Assembly (NCBI RefSeq): GCF_000732325.1
Contig: NZ_BBIW01000009.1
Location: 62,001-126,000 of the forward strand
Direction: 5' to 3'
DNA length: 64,000 nucleotides
Source: Paenibacillus sp. TCA20
Lineage (GTDB): Bacteria; Bacillota; Bacilli; Paenibacillales; Paenibacillaceae
Notes under the pieces: model-generated
Told to the model about the DNA's origin: nothing
Databases searched by the model: none
Seen by the model: the letters and a program-made list of their open reading frames with translations, nothing else
Part shown: piece after piece, positions 17,315 to 25,757 of the stretch
Numbering within the stretch: the first letter of the stretch is position 1
Layout: the number at the start of each line of letters is the position of its first letter
Made by a program: the position numbers and the translations under genes

Positions 17315-18475
17315 ATGTGCAATAGATTTCAAATCGTAGGCAGCTTACTCCGTCCATCGGATTTATTAGAATATAAGCATCAAATCGAGCATCGCGATGA
17401 TATAACCTATCCGTTTTACCAAGATTTCGAGGGATATGAGCAGTCTGAGTCCTCAGCGATTCAAGCTGTAGTCGATAAAGAAATTGCTAACAATATCTCT
17501 GTTGTTACGGATGGAGAATACTCCAAATCGATGTGGCATCTGGACTTCGTCTGGGGCTTCCAAGGCATCAAACGCTACATCGCAGATCACGGGTATTTCT
17601 TCAGAGATACCGATGGGTCCTCCAAGTATGAGACTCGTAAAGATATTGGACTCCGCATTACAGGTGAGCTGAGCGGTAAGAACCATCATTTTATTGATAT
17701 CTATAAGAAGCTTCAAGCACAGGCTGGCGATCATGAAACGAAGCTGTGCGTACCATCTCCATCCCATATCTTTGGTGAACTGTCCTGGTCGGATAACATT
17801 GGCGGAACGGAATCCGTGTATCAAGACAGACAGGAGCTTAAGAACGGATTGGTGAAGGCTTATAAGGAATTTGTTGAGGAGTTTGCTGCCGCTGGCGGTA
17901 AAATTCTGCAGTTCGACGATTGCTTGTGGGAGCTATTCGCTGATGACAATCCGAACTCTCCTTACACGGGTGAGAACATCAATCAGGAGGAAGTGCAGGC
18001 TCTGGCAACTGAATTCATTGATATCAACAATACGGTCATTGACTTTGGTCATAGCCTGGGCCTCAAAATGTGGACGCATAACTGCCGCGGTAACTACGAC
18101 TCCCGTAACATGGGCGGCGGTTCCTATGCCAAGATTGCGAATCTGTTCTTGAAGCAGCTCAAATACGACCGCTTCTTCCTGGAGTGGGATGATGAGCGTG
18201 CAGGATCACTTGAGGCACTTGCGGTGTTCCAAGATAAGCCGAATACGGAGATTGTACTTGGCCTGCTGTCCTCCAAGACGAATACGCTGGATGATGAAGA
18301 GCGTGTCTTGAGAATGCTGGATGAAGCGTCCAAAATTATTGATAAGGACAGACTGCTCTTATCTCACCAATGCGGATTTGCGTCCTGCGATGGCGGAAAT
18401 GAATTGACCGAAGCGGAGCAATGGGCGAAGATTAAGCAAGGTCAGCGTATAGCGGAGCAATATTGGGCGAATTAA
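17315..18475 (+). CDS. MetE C-terminal-like (cobalamin-independent) methyltransferase, YxjG/YxjH type
   Basis: A 386-residue enzyme of the UROD/MetE-like barrel, matching the C-terminal half of methionine synthase MetE and the B. subtilis YxjG/YxjH proteins. Zinc ligands are expected in MWTHNCRGN (His and Cys) and at the Cys in LSHQCGFAS near the C-terminus. The VTDGEYSKSMWHLDF segment near residue 65 fits substrate binding. YxjG-type enzymes are thought to methylate homocysteine from a simple donor. No S-box SAM riboswitch is visible upstream. A GAGGGGG site precedes the ATG by nine bases. Confidence 0.85.
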   Translation: MCNRFQIVGSLLRPSDLLEYKHQIEHRDDITYPFYQDFEGYEQSESSAIQAVVDKEIANNISVVTDGEYSKSMWHLDFVWGFQGIKRYIADHGYFFRDTDGSSKYETRKDIGLRITGELSGKNHHFIDIYKKLQAQAGDHETKLCVPSPSHIFGELSWSDNIGGTESVYQDRQELKNGLVKAYKEFVEEFAAAGGKILQFDDCLWELFADDNPNSPYTGENINQEEVQALATEFIDINNTVIDFGHSLGLKMWTHNCRGNYDSRNMGGGSYAKIANLFLKQLKYDRFFLEWDDERAGSLEALAVFQDKPNTEIVLGLLSSKTNTLDDEERVLRMLDEASKIIDKDRLLLSHQCGFASCDGGNELTEAEQWAKIKQGQRIAEQYWAN

Positions 18476-18520
18476 TATTTGAAATAATATAAAGCAAAGA
18501 GGGAAGCGAAGATCCCATTC

Positions 18521-18556
18521 AGACTGTCGGCGAGGTAATTGCAGGCAGTCTTTTTC
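18521..18556 (+). terminator. Terminator after the MetE-like gene
   Basis: AGACTG and CAGTCT arms followed by TTTTTC, 45 bases after the stop. Confidence 0.75.
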
Positions 18557-18762
18557 TTGTGATGAGAGGTCTGCGATTATTCTGCTGTGGAACTTCCAGG
18601 ACCTGATCATTTGATTTGTTAAACATTTACTGTAAAATCAATGGATGCGATCGTTTGATAAAAAGTGCTCAAACATGCTATAAGTGTAGAAGAAGCATGA
18701 ACAGCGTTTGCTTTTAATATAGGGATATAGCTGTGTCCTGTTACTATAGAGAGGTTTTTGAT

Positions 18763-19746
18763 ATGACAACGAATTTTTGGCGTGATTTGCCACGTCCTTT
18801 TTTTATACTGGCACCGATGGAGGATGTAACGGATGTTGTTTTCCGCCATGTCGTGAGTGAAGCGGCAAGACCGGATGTGTTTTTTACTGAATTTGCGAAC
18901 ACCGAGAGCTATTGTCACCCGGAGGGGAACCACAGTGTGCGTGGGCGGCTTACTTTTACGGAGGATGAACAGCCTATTGTAGCCCATATCTGGGGAGATA
19001 AACCGGAATATTTTCGTCAAATGAGTATCGGTATGGCGGAAGAAGGCTTTAAGGGGATTGATATTAATATGGGTTGTCCTGTAGCGAATGTAGCGGAGAA
19101 TGGGAAGGGAAGCGGTCTGATCTGCCGTCCCGAAACTGCAGCTGACATCATTCAGGCGGCCAAAGCCGGGGGACTGCCCGTATCTGTAAAAACAAGGCTC
19201 GGTTTCAGTAAGGTTGATGAATGGCGTGATTGGCTGACTCACATCTTGAAGCAAGACATTGTTAATCTATCCATTCATCTGCGGACAAGAGAGGAAATGA
19301 GCAAAGTAGACGCCCATTGGGAACTCATTCCAGAGATTAAAAAACTTCGTGATGAGGTTGCACCAGGTACGCTACTGACGATTAACGGCGATATCCCGAA
19401 CCGTCAAGTCGGCTTACAGCTTGCTGAGCAATACGGGGTGGATGGTATTATGATTGGACGTGGTATTTTCCACAATCCATTTGCCTTTGAGAAGGAACCA
19501 AGAGAGCATAGCAGTGAGGAGCTGCTTAACCTGTTGCGGCTGCATCTGGATCTCCATGATCAGTATTCTGCTATGGAATCCCGTTCGTTCAAGCCCCTTC
19601 CTCGTTTCTTTAAGATTTATGTTCGTGGATTTCGAGGAGCAAGTGAATTAAGAAATAACCTCATGAACACCAAGTCAACAAATGAAGCGCGGGCATTGCT
19701 CGATGATTTTGCAAGCAAGCAGCATGATGAGGCCGAGCAAGAGTAG
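18763..19746 (+). CDS. dus: tRNA-dihydrouridine synthase
   Basis: FMN-dependent reductase making dihydrouridine in tRNA. The 327 residues show the TIM-barrel motifs LAPMEDVTD near the N-terminus, the catalytic cysteine in [21 protein letters not shown] and [13 protein letters not shown]. The C-terminal helical domain (about 250-327) ends in acidic residues. The ATG at 18763 has GAGAGG eight bases upstream. The GTG at 18733 gives only a short extra tail without a site. It is a single-gene unit. Which dihydrouridine position it makes cannot be told from sequence alone. Confidence 0.9.
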   Translation: MTTNFWRDLPRPFFILAPMEDVTDVVFRHVVSEAARPDVFFTEFANTESYCHPEGNHSVRGRLTFTEDEQPIVAHIWGDKPEYFRQMSIGMAEEGFKGIDINMGCPVANVAENGKGSGLICRPETAADIIQAAKAGGLPVSVKTRLGFSKVDEWRDWLTHILKQDIVNLSIHLRTREEMSKVDAHWELIPEIKKLRDEVAPGTLLTINGDIPNRQVGLQLAEQYGVDGIMIGRGIFHNPFAFEKEPREHSSEELLNLLRLHLDLHDQYSAMESRSFKPLPRFFKIYVRGFRGASELRNNLMNTKSTNEARALLDDFASKQHDEAEQE

Positions 19747-19881
19747 GACTTCCCTGATGAATATTTTGCCGTATTCAGTGCCTGTAGTGGTTAGAACGAT
19801 ACTATGATTACGGGCCCCTATACAAAGGTATTATGGTATGATGAGTTAGTTGAACAATAATCGTATTTAGATAAATCAATG

Positions 19882-19910
19882 AGGAGCCCTTCTGGATGAA
19901 GGGCTTCTGT
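19882..19910 (+). terminator. Hairpin between dus and DUF4317 gene
   Basis: GAGCCCTTC and GAAGGGCTTC enclose a short loop. The T-run is weak (TTCTGT), so this may be a terminator for dus or a leader element of the next gene. Confidence 0.45.
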
Positions 19911-19960
19911 AACGTTTATTTTGGCAGGGGTAATCTACTATAGGAGATGTCTGATCAATT

Positions 19961-21130
19961 ATGATAAAAAAAGAACTCGCACACATACGCAAGCAGTTTA
20001 AAATGGACCACGAAATGCTGAAGCTATACGAAATTCTTAACGTGTATATTATGAAGGAGAGCAACGAGATCTATCATTACGAGCGTCAGCCGTTTGAGCT
20101 GCTGGATCGGGAGAAGCAGGAGCTGCACATGGCTAACTTCAAGAAGCTGTTAACCGGTGAACTGGATCAGAAGCTGTTCGAGTTAAAGTTCCAGGAGGAA
20201 GCGGAGGAACCAACACGTGAGCTCCTTCATCAAGCGCTGGTGACCGGGGATCCGGATGAATGGACGGATCTGATGATCCTGCTCGTGGAGAGAATGATGG
20301 CCGATACCCATTATAAGCAAGATACAGTGATCACTTTTGTTCGGGGACAGTACTACCGACCGACGAAGGAAAGAAATGAAGAGGTCGAAGAGAGCGAGAA
20401 GAATGAGGTCTTTGCGAATTCATTTATTTTATGCAGTGTGAACTCCACAGAGCAGCAAAAGAAAACACTTATGTTTGATTATGTCGAGCGGGAATATAAG
20501 TATAATGTCTTTGTTGATCCTATCATCAAATTGAACACGCCGGAGCAAGGCTTCTTCTATCCAAGCGTGACCGATAATTATTCTGACGTGAACCGTGTTC
20601 TGTATTCCTCAGGGAGAGCCAACGAGCCAAACTACCAATTCATCGAGGAAGTCTTGAAGGCAGAGAGAACGGTGACAGCACAAGAGGAGCGGACGATCTT
20701 TGAGGATATCGTGAAGGAAGTCGCAGGAGAACAGCTCGATGCTGCAACAATTGCTCATGTCTATGAGGAGATTCATCAGGTCATTGAGACAAGCGATCAG
20801 GAAGAACCGCCAAGGCTGGACTATAAAGATGTGGAACGGATGCTGACTTCGAGCGGTGTGGAGAATGTGACGGCAGAAAAGGTAGAGCTTGCGTTCGAAA
20901 CGGTCGTTGACGACAAAAATTATGAGCTTAAAGCGAGCAGCGTTATGCCGAAATTCACCTCCAAATCGATTAAGATTGATACGAAGGTCGCTACCATTTC
21001 AGTGAGTCCGCAGGATCTAAAGTATTTGAAACAGGTGAGTTATCGCGGAAAAAGATGCATCCTCATTGAAGTTGACGAAGATGCCGTCATCGAAGGATTT
21101 ACCCTGGCTACGGAGAATTTGATAGATTAA
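19961..21130 (+). CDS. DUF4317 family protein
   Basis: A 389-residue cytoplasmic protein of the DUF4317 family of Bacillota, function unknown. The start (MIKKELAHIRKQFKMDHEML) and the central FDYVEREYKYNVFVDPIIKL segment are typical. The C-terminal third carries a DKNYELKASSVMPKFTSKSI segment and a beta-rich end. No signal peptide or membrane helix is present. The following AlkD-like gene starts 26 bases downstream with no terminator between, so they are probably cotranscribed. Confidence 0.85.
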   Translation: MIKKELAHIRKQFKMDHEMLKLYEILNVYIMKESNEIYHYERQPFELLDREKQELHMANFKKLLTGELDQKLFELKFQEEAEEPTRELLHQALVTGDPDEWTDLMILLVERMMADTHYKQDTVITFVRGQYYRPTKERNEEVEESEKNEVFANSFILCSVNSTEQQKKTLMFDYVEREYKYNVFVDPIIKLNTPEQGFFYPSVTDNYSDVNRVLYSSGRANEPNYQFIEEVLKAERTVTAQEERTIFEDIVKEVAGEQLDAATIAHVYEEIHQVIETSDQEEPPRLDYKDVERMLTSSGVENVTAEKVELAFETVVDDKNYELKASSVMPKFTSKSIKIDTKVATISVSPQDLKYLKQVSYRGKRCILIEVDEDAVIEGFTLATENLID

Positions 21131-21156
21131 GATGAACAGAAAGGGCTGTGTAAACG

Positions 21157-21864
21157 ATGAATTTTGAATCTGTCATGCAGGAGCTTGAAGCTCTCGGCAA
21201 GGAACGACTCAAGAAGATGTACATGTCCAATGGCGCCCATGAACCATTGTTTGGTGTGGCGACAGGCGCGATGAAGCCCATGGCGAAGAAGATCAAGATT
21301 GATCAGCCTTTGGCTGAGCAGCTGTATGCGACAGGAAACTATGACGCGATGTACTTTGCGGGCATCATTGCAGATGCAAAATCCATGACAGAAGCGGACT
21401 TTGAGCGCTGGATCGATGGAGCTTATTTTTACATGCTGTCTGATTACGTCGTTGCAGTCACCCTCGCTGAGACCGATATTGCACAAGAGGTGGCTGATAA
21501 GTGGATCGCAAGTGGAGATGAGCTGAGAATGTCAGCAGGATGGAGCTGCTATTGCTGGCTGCTCGGCAGTCGCCCAGATATACAGTTTGAGGAGAGCAAG
21601 ATTGCCCGTATGCTGGACATGGTGAAAGAGACGATTCACGAATCTCCTGAGCGGACCAAATCCTCGATGAACAATTTCGTATACACAACAGCCGTGTCCT
21701 ATGTCGCGCTTCACGATAAGGCGGCCCTCACTGCAGAGGCTATAGGCCCTGTTGAAATGAAACGGGACAATAAGAAGCCGGCGATCTTGCTCGCGACCGA
21801 TAATATTCAAAAAGCGGTGGACAAGAATCAGCTTGGCTTCAAACGCAAATATGTGAGATGTTAG
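21157..21864 (+). CDS. AlkD-like DNA alkylation repair protein
   Basis: A 235-residue all-helical HEAT-repeat-like protein of the AlkC/AlkD superfamily, which in characterised members removes alkylated purines. The N-terminal half shows repeated helical pairs (LEALGKERLKKMYMSNGAHE, LYATGNYDAMYFAGIIAD). The MLSDYVVAVTLAETDIAQ and WSCYCWLLGSRPD segments are also family features. The aromatic and acidic residues of the AlkD active site cannot be assigned by eye. This subgroup is often only distantly related to true AlkD, so a structural or binding role is possible. Confidence 0.8.
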   Translation: MNFESVMQELEALGKERLKKMYMSNGAHEPLFGVATGAMKPMAKKIKIDQPLAEQLYATGNYDAMYFAGIIADAKSMTEADFERWIDGAYFYMLSDYVVAVTLAETDIAQEVADKWIASGDELRMSAGWSCYCWLLGSRPDIQFEESKIARMLDMVKETIHESPERTKSSMNNFVYTTAVSYVALHDKAALTAEAIGPVEMKRDNKKPAILLATDNIQKAVDKNQLGFKRKYVRC

Positions 21865-21880
21865 ACATCCCATTCCCATA

Positions 21881-21917
21881 AGACATTCGAGAGCATTCCT
21901 CGGGTGTCTTTTTTTTC
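21881..21917 (+). terminator. Terminator after the AlkD-like gene
   Basis: AGACA and TGTCT with an inner CGAG/CTCG pair, then eight T residues. Confidence 0.85.
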
Positions 21918-22012
21918 GTGCGGATGAGTAATGCTGGCTCATAGATGAACAGTTTGATGACTGGAAAATAAGGGTAAGGGGTGGTGAGACTACAGGGACA
22001 GGAGGCGCTGAA

Positions 22013-22765
22013 ATGAAAAAAAGAAAGTACGAAACCAAGCATATGGCAGGGGCATTTCTAGCCGGAGCTGTATTGTTTTCGGGATTTTCTCTGGCTGCAG
22101 CAAGTCCAGATCTTACTTTGGACAGCCTGAAGCAGTCGGCCACGAAATTAAGTGTATATGTTAATGGAGAGGACAAATCCTCTGCAAATGGAGAGTACGA
22201 TAATGCAGGAACAGCTGCACCAGAGTACATCCTTCATAACGACACAACTTATGTACCCGTTCGGATGGTATCTGAGCTTGTCAATCAGCCAGTATATTGG
22301 GACGAGGAGTCTCATTCGATATCATTAGGCGTGCCAGCGGTTCCGTTATTTAATGCGGAGGGAGAAGAAGCGGGCTTTGCCACATTAGAGCAGACAGATG
22401 AGGGAGTCGTCGTGAAGGTTACGGCTACAGGGCTTACACCAGGGAAGCATGGATTCCATGTGCATGAGAATCCTGTACAGGGAACCGATTTTGAGACGGC
22501 GGGTGGACATTTTAACCCAACAGACAAGCATCATGGGCTTGAGCACCCAGAAGGAAGTCATGTCGGAGATATGCACAATCTTGAAGCAGGACAGGATGGG
22601 ACGGTAGAAGCAGAGGTGCTATTGCCAGAGGCCACACTTGAAAAAGAGGATGCCCACTCTGTACTCGGGCGCTCACTCATTATTCATGCGGGTGAAGATG
22701 ATCACATGACCGATCCGTCAGGGGATTCCGGCGGACGTGTACTTGGCGGAAACATCCCGGAATAA
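22013..22765 (+). CDS. sodC: Exported Cu-Zn superoxide dismutase with copper-amine-oxidase-like N-domain
   Basis: Dismutates superoxide outside the membrane. The 250 residues start with a signal peptide (GAFLAGAVLFSGFSLAAA). A stalk-like copper-amine-oxidase N-domain follows (about 45-108; VYVNG, then TTYVPVRMVSELV). The SodC domain is at about 112-250. All metal ligands appear present: HVH in GFHVHEN, the bridging His in GGHFNP, KHHG, HVGDMHN with its Asp, and the last His in IIHAGEDDH. The two cysteines of the usual disulfide are absent (the end reads GGRVLGGNIPE). Single-gene unit between terminators. Confidence 0.9.
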   Translation: MKKRKYETKHMAGAFLAGAVLFSGFSLAAASPDLTLDSLKQSATKLSVYVNGEDKSSANGEYDNAGTAAPEYILHNDTTYVPVRMVSELVNQPVYWDEESHSISLGVPAVPLFNAEGEEAGFATLEQTDEGVVVKVTATGLTPGKHGFHVHENPVQGTDFETAGGHFNPTDKHHGLEHPEGSHVGDMHNLEAGQDGTVEAEVLLPEATLEKEDAHSVLGRSLIIHAGEDDHMTDPSGDSGGRVLGGNIPE

Positions 22766-22832
22766 TATCTCCTGAGATGTTAATTTTTCACGAGTTAAGG
22801 CAACAATAATAAAGATGAGCCATGAAGACATC

Positions 22833-22868
22833 GCGCCTCGTTCTCCTATTGGAAGCAGGCGCTTTTTT
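22833..22868 (+). terminator. Terminator after sodC
   Basis: GCGCCT and AGGCGC arms followed by TTTTTT, 68 bases after the stop. Confidence 0.8.
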
Positions 22869-22917
22869 GCAGTATCGGCAATAGCATAATATTTCAACAA
22901 GGAATGGAGAGACCCTT

Positions 22918-23661
22918 ATGAAGCTGAAGGATAAAGCAGCGATTATTACAGGTGGTGCGAGTGGAATTGGTGAAGCGACCGTGCGTCTTTTTGTAGAAGA
23001 AGGGGCGAAAGTGGTCATCGCAGATTTCTCGGAGCGAGGCGGGGAATTATCTGCTGAATTGAATGCGAGCGGGTATGATACGCTCTTCGTGAAGACGGAT
23101 GTAACAAAGGAAGAAGACATTCAGAACATGATCAACCAAACGGTGGAGAAGTATGGCAGGCTGGATATTATGTATGCCAACGCGGGTGTGGCAGACGATG
23201 CGCCTGCTCATGAGCTGTCTTACGAGAAATGGAAGCGTACCATTGATATTAACTTGTCAGGCGTCTTTCTATCCGATAAATATGCGATTGAGCAGTTTCT
23301 TAAACAAGGCGGCGGAGGAGCGATCGTGAACGCAGGATCTATTCACAGCTTTGTGTCTCTCCCTAATCCAACAGCTTATTCCTCTGCCAAAGGCGGAGTT
23401 AAGCTGTTAACTCAAAATCTATGCACGGCCTATGCCAAGGAGGGGATCCGCATTAATGCTGTATGTCCCGGATACATTGAAACGCCTCTGCTAAAAGAAG
23501 TGGATGCGGAGACAAAACAATATTTGGCCTCACTTCATCCGCAGGGCAGACTTGGAAGACCGGAAGAGGTTGCCAAAGCCGTCTTGTTCCTGGCCAGTGA
23601 AGATGCCAGCTTCGTTAATGGTACGACCCTTCTTGTGGACGGAGGATATACAGCGCATTAA
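22918..23661 (+). CDS. Short-chain dehydrogenase/reductase
   Basis: A 247-residue NAD(P)-dependent oxidoreductase of the classical SDR family. The Rossmann glycine motif is TGGASGIG, the structural NAG motif is ANAG, the catalytic Ser is in NAGSIHS, and YSSAKGG supplies Tyr and Lys. The PGYIETPL loop and the C-terminal VDGGYTAH are standard. Asp after the second strand (VVIADFS) favours NAD over NADP. The substrate is unknown. GGAGAG lies about eight bases before the ATG and terminators bound the gene on both sides. Confidence 0.9.
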   Translation: MKLKDKAAIITGGASGIGEATVRLFVEEGAKVVIADFSERGGELSAELNASGYDTLFVKTDVTKEEDIQNMINQTVEKYGRLDIMYANAGVADDAPAHELSYEKWKRTIDINLSGVFLSDKYAIEQFLKQGGGGAIVNAGSIHSFVSLPNPTAYSSAKGGVKLLTQNLCTAYAKEGIRINAVCPGYIETPLLKEVDAETKQYLASLHPQGRLGRPEEVAKAVLFLASEDASFVNGTTLLVDGGYTAH

Positions 23662-23680
23662 TTTGATATCGCAAAATAAT

Positions 23681-23722
23681 AAAAACCTAGAGTACACCTC
23701 CTAAGAGGGAGCTCTAGGTTTT
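23681..23722. terminator. Terminator after the SDR gene
   Basis: AAAAACCTAGAG and CTCTAGGTTTTT form a near-perfect stem. The A and T flanks make it symmetrical. Confidence 0.88.
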
Positions 23723-23877
23723 TGGCATGTTTCTCAGCATTCAGATGGTGATTGTGCATGGATTGGGGATCGCGGGTATGATAAAATTTTTAAGGAAATG
23801 TTTGCTCAATAAGAAGTGCATAAAGAGTAGCTTCAAGCCCGTTACGTATCTAAATAATAGGAATGGAGAGTGGGATA

Positions 23878-24459
23878 ATGAAATCAATCGCTGTATTCTG
23901 TGGCTCCAATGAAGGAAGCTCTTCGATATACAAAGAAAGTGCTGCACAGCTGGGTAAGGTGTTGGCCGAGCAACAGATCACTCTGATTTACGGCGGATCT
24001 AATGTAGGTCTGATGGGAGCCGTTGCTGATGCGGTCTTGGAACATGGCGGACGTGTAATTGGTGTATTGCCTCATTTTCTGCAAGCTCGTGAAATTGCAC
24101 ATAAGGGATTAACCGAGCTCATTATGGTAGATTCCATGCATGAGCGTAAAGCCAAGATGGCTGAATTGGCGGACGGATTTATTGCTCTTCCGGGTGGACC
24201 CGGAACGATGGAGGAATATTTTGAAATATTTACTTGGGGACAGCTTGGTTTACACCAAAAGCCATGCGGGTTGCTGAATATCAATGGTTATTTCAATTCG
24301 CTGGTGTCTATGTTCGATGTGATGGAGCGTGAGCAATTCATGCAGCCGAAATATCGCTCGATGGTTCTTACTGATCACACCCCGGAAGGTCTTCTTCAGC
24401 AGTTCGCAGACTACACGGCTCCGTCAGTTAAGACTTACCTCACGGAAGAGCGTACTTAG
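23878..24459 (+). CDS. LOG-family phosphoribohydrolase
   Basis: A 193-residue Rossmann-like protein of the LOG (TIGR00730) family, which releases free bases from nucleoside 5'-monophosphates. In plants and some bacteria the substrate is cytokinin riboside monophosphate. The signature PGGPGTMEE is at about residue 110, with the upstream MHERKAKM helix. The N-terminal AVFCGSNEG binds the phosphate. The start at 23878 has GGAGAG nine bases upstream; the ATG at 23863 does not. A bacterial role in purine salvage is more likely than hormone synthesis. Confidence 0.9.
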   Translation: MKSIAVFCGSNEGSSSIYKESAAQLGKVLAEQQITLIYGGSNVGLMGAVADAVLEHGGRVIGVLPHFLQAREIAHKGLTELIMVDSMHERKAKMAELADGFIALPGGPGTMEEYFEIFTWGQLGLHQKPCGLLNINGYFNSLVSMFDVMEREQFMQPKYRSMVLTDHTPEGLLQQFADYTAPSVKTYLTEERT

Positions 24460-24532
24460 TCTTTTGAAGTCAGACCCCTACGAATATGAAGTCTGTAAGG
24501 CATGGATCGAGTTCATGCCTTTTAGTCTTCAG

Positions 24533-25094
24533 TCAGGATGTGGTCAAGGCTCTCACCCGGTACCAATACTTATAATTCTCCGTATAACCGATCTTGGAAT
24601 AGAGTCTTAGTGCAGGTGCGTTGTTCGCAATGACTGCCAAATAGCTGAACCGTGCCCCATGATCCTTACCCCAACTCAGAAGATTTAATATCATCTGTTG
24701 ACCGAAGCCGCGATTGCGATATCTGGCATCCGTCACAATATCATACAGCCGATGTATTCTCTCTCCACAACGCCAAGTCCGCAGGCAACCACTTGTTCAT
24801 TGTCATATAAGGATATGAATCCTCTTCGGGTTCTTGATCTAATGTGGAATCCAGCTCTGCAGGATGAATAAAAGGTGTGATTTTAAAAACAGCAGGGAGA
24901 CCATTAGCTGCATATAGCTTCTCGCATTCTGTGATTTTGTGGAGTGTTTCACCCGTTGAATGATATAGGGGATGAATGGAGTTTGCCCGCTTCGTGAAGC
25001 CGTTCGCAAAGCGCAGCAGCCAGCCGCCGTAGAGAAGGGTGGATAAGGACGGCCAATGATTCAGAGAGAGCTCTTCAATATATGTATTATTCAT
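24533..25094 (-). pseudogene. GNAT N-acetyltransferase gene broken by two frameshifts
   Basis: Three overlapping frames together rebuild one GNAT enzyme. The N-terminal part runs from the ATG at 25094 (MNNTYIEELSLNHWPSL) to about 24830. The middle part continues in a shifted frame (FISLYDNEQVVACGLGVVER). The C-terminal part follows in the third frame (LYDIVTDARYRNRGFG then QQMILNLLSWGK), holding the acetyl-CoA motif R-N-R-G-F-G. Each junction fits loss of one base, near 24829 and near 24755. Promoter (TTGTAT, 17 bases, TATAAT) and ribosome binding site are intact, so the damage is recent or a sequencing error. Confidence 0.8.
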
Positions 25095-25125
25095 ATCCTT
25101 AATCCTTTCATGTGTATAATGAATT

Positions 25126-25154
25126 ATTATAATTAATAATGCATAAATATACAA
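25126..25154 (-). promoter_or_regulatory. Promoter of the GNAT pseudogene
   Basis: On the minus strand TTGTAT (25154-25149) and TATAAT (25131-25126) are separated by 17 bases. It sits 32 bases before the start at 25094. Confidence 0.7.
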
Positions 25155-25195
25155 CGAGGTATAAAGAAATGAAATATAGAATCAAGCATGACATA

Positions 25196-25233
25196 ACAAA
25201 ACAGCCCAAACTCCAATGCAGGAATATGGGCCG
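25196..25233 (-). terminator. Terminator of the small orphan gene at 25267
   Basis: On the minus strand GGCCCATATTCC and TGGAGTTTGGGCTG form an imperfect stem followed by TTTTG. It lies 34 bases after the stop of the 89-residue gene. Confidence 0.5.
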
Positions 25234-25266
25234 TAGTGAAGTCCGTTCTTCACTTAGGGGATGGGA

Positions 25267-25536
25267 TTATCCTTGAAAGTTAATGAACTCTTTATTTATC
25301 GCTTGAGCATCTTTGAATCCGATTTTGTATGCGGTCTTCATTACACGGGTGTTGCTCTGCAAAAAGAGATCCTCCAGTAATCCGAGGCTGTTGTCCAATT
25401 GGTCGGGAGTTTGATTGTTAATCGCTTCCAGAGTCTCGCGGAAAAGCATATAAAGGTTATTGTGTTCCTTCTCGCAGATCTCTACAATATCCTGTGATCT
25501 TTTTTCAAATGCATCCTTCATCATTTGTTCTACCAT
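25267..25536 (-). CDS. Small orphan protein, paralogue of the gene at 41035
   Basis: An 89-residue protein without a recognised family. It is predicted to be all helical, hydrophilic and acidic. A conserved core reads RSQDIVEICEKEH and later LLEDLFLQSNTRVMKTAY. About half of its residues are identical by eye to those of the small protein encoded at 41035-41316, with the same length and a nearly fixed start. GGAGG lies eight bases before the ATG. No membrane or export signal is present. The single Cys (EIC) is conserved in both copies. Regulatory adaptor or spore-related roles are possible, but nothing shows which. Confidence 0.7.
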   Translation of the reverse strand: MVEQMMKDAFEKRSQDIVEICEKEHNNLYMLFRETLEAINNQTPDQLDNSLGLLEDLFLQSNTRVMKTAYKIGFKDAQAINKEFINFQG

Positions 25537-25757
25537 CGCTAAGCCCTCCAGTTGATGTCATTAGTCTAAGTTCGTTATTGCTTAGGGGTTCTTCATCGGT
25601 TTTTCATATCAATCAGAAATTAACATTCTCGTATACATCATACCTTCTCAGAGTCGAAAAATTTGTCGCCTTATGTCGAAAGAGACTTAGGTAATATTTT
25701 CATAAACGACCCCACTTCAGAATACCTTACCTTACTTTAATGAGTGATGGATTAGAT

